Source: DAOUAM01 sp034433305 (lineage in GTDB: Bacteria > Chloroflexota > Dehalococcoidia > Lucifugimonadales > DAOUAM01). Taken from it: DNA of 9,856 nt. This document shows positions 6,363-9,856 of this stretch, piece after piece. The DNA lies in assembly GCA_034433305.1 (NCBI GenBank), contig DAOUAM010000050.1, positions 1 to 9,856 on the forward strand, read 5' to 3'. Numbering within the stretch: the stretch's first letter is position 1; the number at the start of each line of letters is the position of its first letter. The notes beneath the pieces were generated by a model. The model searched no databases. It saw only the letters and a list, made by a program, of their open reading frames with translations, and had not been told where the DNA came from. The translations under genes and the position numbers were made by a program.

Positions 6363-7367
6363 TCAGTCCAGGAGTCCAAGGCTGCCCAGGGCTTCCCTCA
6401 GGAAATCGGTCACAGGATTATCTGTCAGCCAGCCCAGCGGGCCGCCCCGGGAGTTGGAGGAACTGGTAGGCGTGGGAGTGGGTGAGGGCGTACTGGTGGC
6501 TGTGGCCCGGTCGTCGTTACCGGGCGTGGCTGTTGCGGCCATGGTCGCTGTCAGCGTAGGGGTGGGTGTCCTGGTGGGAGTGGGCATGCTTGTCGCCGTC
6601 CGCGTCGGAGTCTGTGTACTGGTGGGAGTGGCCGTAGCGGGTGTCCTGGGTAGCGGTGTGAAGGTCGCGCTGGCGATCAGTGTGGGCAGAATGGTGGCCT
6701 CTGGAGTGCTGGTAGGCGCGCGTGCCTGGCCCGAGGTCGGCGTGGCAGTAGCCGTCGGCGTGGGAGAGGGGGTAGCAGAAGGCTGCGGCGTCTGTGTCGG
6801 GGTTGGCGACGGCTGGGGCGTGGGTGTACGCGTCGGCGTGGGCGTAGGTGTCCGCGTCCGCGTGGGAGTCGCAATCCTGGGTGTGCGAGTCGGCGTGGGC
6901 GACCGCGTTGGTGTCGGCGACAGAGTGGGAGTAGCAGTTGGCGAAGCCGCCACCGTGGGAGTCCACGTTGGCGTGGGGGTGGGTATGGCCGTGGGGGTGC
7001 TGGAAGGTAATGGCGTGGGGGTAGGCGGGGCGATTGGCGTCGCTGTCGGTGATGGGACGATGGTGAAAGTCGGCGAAGGCAGCACCGTGGGCGTCGCAGT
7101 GCTGGCTGGAGTCGGAACGGACGGCGCGACAGGCGTCGGCAGGGGCGATGGTGTGGGTATAGCCGTTGGCGAAAGTAACGGGCCAATGGCTGGCAGGTCA
7201 GGTAAAAGGGGAAGCGGCGGTCTGGGCGTCACCGTTGCCTGAGGCGAGCCGCCACGCTGGAACAACGTGCCCGACTGTGGAGGTGCGCTGCTTGCTACCC
7301 TTATCAGTATGGCCGCGACGGCCGCGATACCAATTACGGCCATTGCGACCAGCACCGTTCCTCTCAC
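6363..7367 (-). CDS. Membrane-tethered Thr-Pro-rich stalk protein, function unknown
   Basis: 334 residues starting at GTG 7367, with GGAGGTGAGG 7 nt upstream deciding the start. A hydrophobic helix (about 4-24, TVLVAMAVIGIAAVAA) with only one Arg before it and no Cys is a signal anchor or signal peptide. About residues 66-305 are almost only Thr, Pro, Ala and Ser in a TPTPTxT pattern, which should form an extended and perhaps O-glycosylated spacer. The last 27 residues (308-334) are different: GGPLGWLTDNP followed by VTDFLREALGSLGLLD, a likely short amphipathic helix. No enzyme domain fits in this sequence. It precedes the Thr-Pro-linked deacetylase on the same strand, so both may belong to one surface assembly. 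The leftward choice is supported by the membrane segment, the ribosome site and the tail; the plus-strand Val-Gly frame over the same DNA has none. It could be a stalk, an adhesin spacer or a docking protein; I recognise no family. Confidence 0.7.
   Translation of the reverse strand: MRGTVLVAMAVIGIAAVAAILIRVASSAPPQSGTLFQRGGSPQATVTPRPPLPLLPDLPAIGPLLSPTAIPTPSPLPTPVAPSVPTPASTATPTVLPSPTFTIVPSPTATPIAPPTPTPLPSSTPTAIPTPTPTWTPTVAASPTATPTLSPTPTRSPTPTRTPRIATPTRTRTPTPTPTRTPTPQPSPTPTQTPQPSATPSPTPTATATPTSGQARAPTSTPEATILPTLIASATFTPLPRTPATATPTSTQTPTRTATSMPTPTRTPTPTLTATMAATATPGNDDRATATSTPSPTPTPTSSSNSRGGPLGWLTDNPVTDFLREALGSLGLLD
6455..7172 (-). repeat. Thr-Pro low-complexity tract (inside the stalk protein)
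   Basis: About 720 nt of degenerate ACN-CCN hexamer repeats, read on the minus strand as TPT-type protein. On the plus strand this appears as endless GTGGGAGT-like units. It shares the exact 17-nt string at 6925-6941 with the deacetylase linker, so the two tracts either diverged from a common sequence or exchange by recombination. Assembly across such a tract may be unreliable in length. Confidence 0.85.
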
Positions 7368-7832
7368 CTTCCGGCCTCACCTCCATGGCAGCGCTGTTCT
7401 CCTTAAGCCGTATGGTAGTAGCAACTGGCTGTCTTCCGCTTACCCCAAAGGGACTAACCCGGCGAATTTTGAGGCCTAATACCACTTGTGCTCAGAAGAG
7501 GTGGTAACGTCTGCCCCAACTCTCATGGGCATAAGGGTGAGGAGGAGGCAGGATGGACCGGCCTGCCACGCTTGCTCCTCCATGGCAGTCCAGCCACGCC
7601 ACTTGATGGCCATGGCTGCTTTCGTCCCCCCGTGGAGCTGGATGGCCCGGGTTTCGTCGGAGACGGGGGAGCCAGTGACCGCCGCGGACGCCAAGCCTGC
7701 TTTCGGGTTGGTGACATCCGGGCGTAACAGCAGCGGCTTCTCAAGCGTTCAAGGTGAAGGACAATGTCAGGGACAGCTTCCAGGATTACGCATAACGGAA
7801 ATATGACTTTCTATACGCTATCATTAAGCAAA

Positions 7833-7847
7833 CATCGTAATGCGATG
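7833..7847. repeat. Short palindrome CATCG-N5-CGATG
   Basis: A perfect 5-bp inverted repeat with a 5-nt spacer in the A+T-rich part of the gene-poor region. It could be an operator half-site pair or chance. Confidence 0.25.
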
Positions 7848-7927
7848 GCACAAAATTGACCAGAAATGTTGCATACAGGGACTTGCATATCTGAATAAAT
7901 TCGTGACACACTGTGAATCCCACTGGA

Positions 7928-7966
7928 TGCGCACCTGGTGGAGCGTGCGCAGCGATCGTGACGATC
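7928..7966. repeat. Two adjacent perfect inverted repeats
   Basis: TGCGCAC (7928-7934) pairs perfectly with GTGCGCA (7945-7951) across a 10-nt loop. Two bases on, GATCGTGACGATC (7954-7966) is a palindrome with a single central base. An 8-bp perfect palindrome TGCCGGCA (7971-7978) follows. The cluster resembles protein-binding sites or a structured RNA more than random DNA. No T-run follows the stems, so a terminator is not favoured. Confidence 0.45.
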
Positions 7967-8123
7967 AAGCTGCCGGCAAGGCAACTTACCAATATAGAGA
8001 AATCAGTTGCGGGAGAGCGGTTTTGCTGGCGCCCCGTGAGACGTGCTAATAAGTCCGAGGCCGTCCAGAAGGGGCGCATATAGACCTGCCGCCCAGGGTT
8101 GCGGAGGCATAGAGGCGTGACGC

Positions 8124-8162
8124 CCAGGCAGGCCCGCCTGGTCTCTGGGGACACCAGGGACC
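8124..8162. repeat. Paired hairpins
   Basis: CCAGGC (8124-8129) pairs with GCCTGG (8136-8141). Overlapping its end, GGTCTCTGG (8140-8148) pairs with CCAGGGACC (8154-8162) with one mismatch and a 5-nt loop. The two stems share the GG at 8140-8141, so as RNA they would be mutually exclusive at their edge. Function unknown. Confidence 0.35.
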
Positions 8163-8244
8163 TTGCGCGCCAGCCCGGCCATCCGTGCCTGTCTTCCTCG
8201 GCCTGAGGCGAGCTGGTCTCCTGCCCATGTCGTCCTGCGGCCCA

Positions 8245-8634
8245 CTACCTTCCTGTCTGTACCAGACTCTGGTCCGCGCCGCGCTCCCGCCCGCGCGTGC
8301 CGCCTGGTGCCTGTCCCGATAGCATAAGCGGCCCTGGCATGGCCTCCCACCAGACCAGGACTGCCCTCCATTGCGCCAGACAAGGACCGGGCATGGTGCG
8401 CCACGAGGCCTGAAATCTCGACCCTACCCTGCGGGAGGTCAGGTAAGGCGTGTCAGGCCCTGGGCACACCCACTCGCGGAGTGAATCCTCTGCTACGCCG
8501 GTACACTTTTCCACGCCGTATGGCATGGCAAGCTCAGTGGACAGGTATTGTCCGGAGGCCCCCTTCTCGCTGATTCCCCGGTAGAGGCGCCAGACGCGCC
8601 CAATGTCGCCCTTCCCGTCCAGGCGTAGCAGCAC
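8245..8634 (-). CDS. Doubtful hypothetical protein, perhaps a gene remnant
   Basis: A 129-codon frame starting at GTG 8634, directly after an in-frame TAA (8641-8643). The first 75 or so codons look coding: by my count about three quarters end in G or C, first positions favour G, and the protein reads sensibly (VWRLYRGISEKG, GQYLSTELAMPYGVEK). After about residue 75 the translation turns Trp/Pro/Gly/Arg-rich and loses that character. The ribosome site is weak. I recognise no family. It would diverge from the GH5-like gene with only 49 nt between start codons. It may be a short real gene, a decayed fragment or noise. Confidence 0.25.
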   Translation of the reverse strand: MLLRLDGKGDIGRVWRLYRGISEKGASGQYLSTELAMPYGVEKCTGVAEDSLREWVCPGPDTPYLTSRRVGSRFQASWRTMPGPCLAQWRAVLVWWEAMPGPLMLSGQAPGGTRGRERGADQSLVQTGR

Positions 8635-8671
8635 AGGCCCTTATTGCCCAGGAGATACTTCGGTCTTCGAC

Positions 8672-8679
8672 AAGGAGGT
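8672..8679 (+). promoter_or_regulatory. Shine-Dalgarno AAGGAGGT of the GH5-like gene
   Basis: A near-perfect anti-16S match. AGGAGG (8673-8678) ends 5 nt before the ATG at 8684. It fixes the start of the glycosidase and suggests efficient translation. Confidence 0.85.
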
Positions 8680-8683
8680 GTTA

Positions 8684-9856
8684 ATGAAGTCTATCGCTTC
8701 CAGGCGATTGCTACCCAAGGTTGCCCTGAGTCTGTTCAGCAGTCTGGTCGTCCTCATGGTCCTGGCACCGTGGGTCATGTCCAGCTCTACTCTGAAGGCC
8801 GCTTCGCCAGCCAGTGCCATGAGCGCCGCTGCGTCGGTCCAATGGCTGCACGTGGAAGGCAACAAGCTGGTGAACGAGTCTGGAAGCACGGTGGTACTGC
8901 GTGGCGTCAACATCGAGAACAGGGAATGGATATGGAGAAGCAACCCCAACATTGACTACGAGAGAAGGGCTGTGGTGGAAGCTACCGAAGCCCCTCCAGA
9001 CGGCTGGGGGGCCAACGTCATACTCCTGGCCGTGGCCTCGGGGCCGATCAACAGGAGAGAGAGCAGGTACCTGAGCGCACTGGACGAGATCATAGCTCTG
9101 GCCAAGGCGCGAGGCGCGTATACCATCTTGAGCTACCGGTACGGTGAGCCAAACTCCAGCCAGCCCAGCATGCCTGACCAGGCGGCCCAGGACGCTATGG
9201 CCGCGCTGGCCGCACGGTATGCCAACGAGCCGGCTGTCATATATAGCCTCCAGGTGGAGCCTCACGACGTCTCCTGGAGCCAGCTCAAGCCACGCTTCAT
9301 CTCCATGACGGATGCCATCCGCCAGCAGAACCCCAGGGCACTGGTGGCTATACCTGGCACCCAGTGGGGCCGCTACGTCCACTGGGCCCTGACCGACCCT
9401 ATCCCCCGCGATAACCTGATATACAAGAGCCACGTGTACGATAGCTGGGCCACGGTCCGGTCACAGTACAGGCTGGACGCGCTGGCGGCCAGGTACCCTG
9501 TGGTACTGGGCGAGTTCGGCGCCGGCGGCCAGATGGACCTGGACGAGGTCATCGAGCTGCTGGACTTCGCCGAGGACCAGGGCATAAGCTGGGTCGCCTG
9601 GCTCTTCCATCAAAAGGGCTGCCCCTGTTTGCTCAGCAACACTTCCACCTTTGCCACTACCTCTTACGGCGCTGAAATCAAGGAGCGCCTCCAGGAGGCG
9701 GCGGACGCGCAGCCGGCTCCCCCGGCTGACCCTCCAGGCTTCATGCTCAGCCGCTCGCCCGACCGCTCCGGGCCCGTCAAACTCGATGGCTCTCCCGTGA
9801 GCGGCGACATCTACGTTTTCGTAATGCCAGAGTCGGGTATAGTCGAGGTGCGGTTT
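8684..9856 (+). CDS. Secreted GH5-like (cellulase-fold) glycoside hydrolase, partial at the right edge
   Basis: 391 complete codons to the window end, with no stop. The signal peptide has a basic start (MKSIASRRLLPK), a hydrophobic core at about 13-33 and an Ala-rich likely cleavage zone near 37-50. Residues 53-340 read as a (beta/alpha)8 glycosidase of GH5/cellulase type: VVLRGVNIENREW (70-82) is the family's opening strand, WGANVILLAV (108-117) the second; YSLQVEPHD (187-195) carries the probable acid/base E192, YKSHVYDSW (247-255) the His-x-Tyr motif, VVLGEFGAGG (273-282) the probable nucleophile E277, and ISWVAWLFH (301-309) the late-barrel Trp. It departs from the canon at the usual NEP Asn (V191), the usual VR-L/I-P Arg (L114) and the usual strand-3 His region (SYRYGEP, 150-156). 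After a Pro/Ala linker (341-351) a beta-rich accessory domain begins (FMLSRSPDRSGPVKLDG, 353-369; GDIYVFV), resembling Ig-like modules on secreted hydrolases. Probable role: cutting a beta-glycan outside the cell. Confidence 0.85.
   Translation, partial: MKSIASRRLLPKVALSLFSSLVVLMVLAPWVMSSSTLKAASPASAMSAAASVQWLHVEGNKLVNESGSTVVLRGVNIENREWIWRSNPNIDYERRAVVEATEAPPDGWGANVILLAVASGPINRRESRYLSALDEIIALAKARGAYTILSYRYGEPNSSQPSMPDQAAQDAMAALAARYANEPAVIYSLQVEPHDVSWSQLKPRFISMTDAIRQQNPRALVAIPGTQWGRYVHWALTDPIPRDNLIYKSHVYDSWATVRSQYRLDALAARYPVVLGEFGAGGQMDLDEVIELLDFAEDQGISWVAWLFHQKGCPCLLSNTSTFATTSYGAEIKERLQEAADAQPAPPADPPGFMLSRSPDRSGPVKLDGSPVSGDIYVFVMPESGIVEVRF

Larger units (their letters stand above)
7368..8683. 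other. 1.3-kb gene-poor divergent region
   Basis: The region lies between the leftward stalk gene and the rightward GH5-like gene. Short frames exist on both strands (for example about 7486-7806 plus, 7476-7694 minus, 7786-8154 minus), but none has a ribosome site, recognisable motif or clear advantage over the frame opposite it. The middle (about 7790-7920) is distinctly A+T-richer than the rest and includes two copies of TTGCATA 14 nt apart (7869 and 7883). Several palindromes follow. One leftward frame at 8245-8634 has some coding character. The region probably holds the promoters of both flanking genes and perhaps decayed DNA. Confidence 0.6.

Noticed and set aside
5640..7180. Possible tandem-repeat or CRISPR-like array
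   Set aside because: The repetition is degenerate hexamer coding for Thr-Pro, without constant-length repeats separated by unique spacers.
6328..7242. Plus-strand frame of 304 codons encoding a Val-Gly repeat protein
   Set aside because: It is the antisense of the Thr-Pro repeat. The minus-strand frame has a membrane segment, a good ribosome site and a non-repetitive tail; the plus frame has only the repeat.
7476..7806. Overlapping short frames on both strands upstream of the stalk gene (7486-7806 plus, 7476-7694 minus)
   Set aside because: Both have similar third-position G+C, neither has a ribosome site or known motif, and the minus frame would need a TTG start. Evidence does not favour either.
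7786..8154. Minus-strand frame of 122 codons in the A+T-rich patch
   Set aside because: Codon use is unlike the real genes, the frame crosses several palindromes, and no domain or ribosome site is seen.
8711..9433. Minus-strand frame of 240 codons opposite the GH5-like gene
   Set aside because: The plus strand has a signal peptide, strong ribosome site and glycosidase motifs. The minus frame is a codon-composition shadow.

Overview
The window looks like a chromosomal piece from a high-G+C bacterium. By eye it is well over 55% G+C, with codons mostly ending in G or C but with unusually common AGG (Arg) and ATA (Ile) codons. Long Thr-Pro-rich spacers in secreted proteins, together with this codon style, remind me of Chloroflexota (Dehalococcoidia-like lineages). 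That placement is an impression only; there is no rRNA or other marker gene here. No tRNA, CRISPR array, integrase or complete insertion sequence was found.

Layout: (1) A leftward pair at 1-2959: an ATP-grasp ligase-like protein (1853-2959), followed 23 nt downstream by a membrane-anchored, purple-acid-phosphatase-like metallophosphoesterase that runs off the left edge (1-1829). (2) A 493-nt divergent spacer (2960-3452) with two strong inverted repeats and a 12-bp perfect palindrome. (3) A rightward FemAB/GNAT-fold acyl- or aminoacyl-transferase (3453-4514). (4) Two leftward secreted proteins rich in Thr-Pro repeats: a lipoprotein polysaccharide deacetylase of CE4/NodB type (4633-6204) and, upstream of it, a membrane-tethered Thr-Pro 'stalk' protein with a short non-repetitive tail (6363-7367). 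(5) A 1.3-kb stretch (7368-8683) without a convincing gene, holding several palindromes and one weak leftward reading frame. (6) A rightward secreted GH5-like glycoside hydrolase with both catalytic glutamates, cut by the right edge (8684-9856).

The shared theme is the cell surface. There is a secreted sugar deacetylase, a secreted glycosidase and an exported phosphoesterase. Two cytoplasmic enzymes belong to fold families that make amide or ester bonds (ATP-grasp, FemAB-like), and one protein is almost pure spacer. A plausible reading is an accessory envelope or exopolysaccharide-modification locus; this is inferred from domain content, not shown. The oddest details are the rearranged metal-binding motifs and missing standard start codon of the phosphoesterase, the divergent GH5 site, and the Thr-Pro protein's C-terminal tail. 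I do not see an obviously new multi-gene system such as a defence island, retron or secretion machine.
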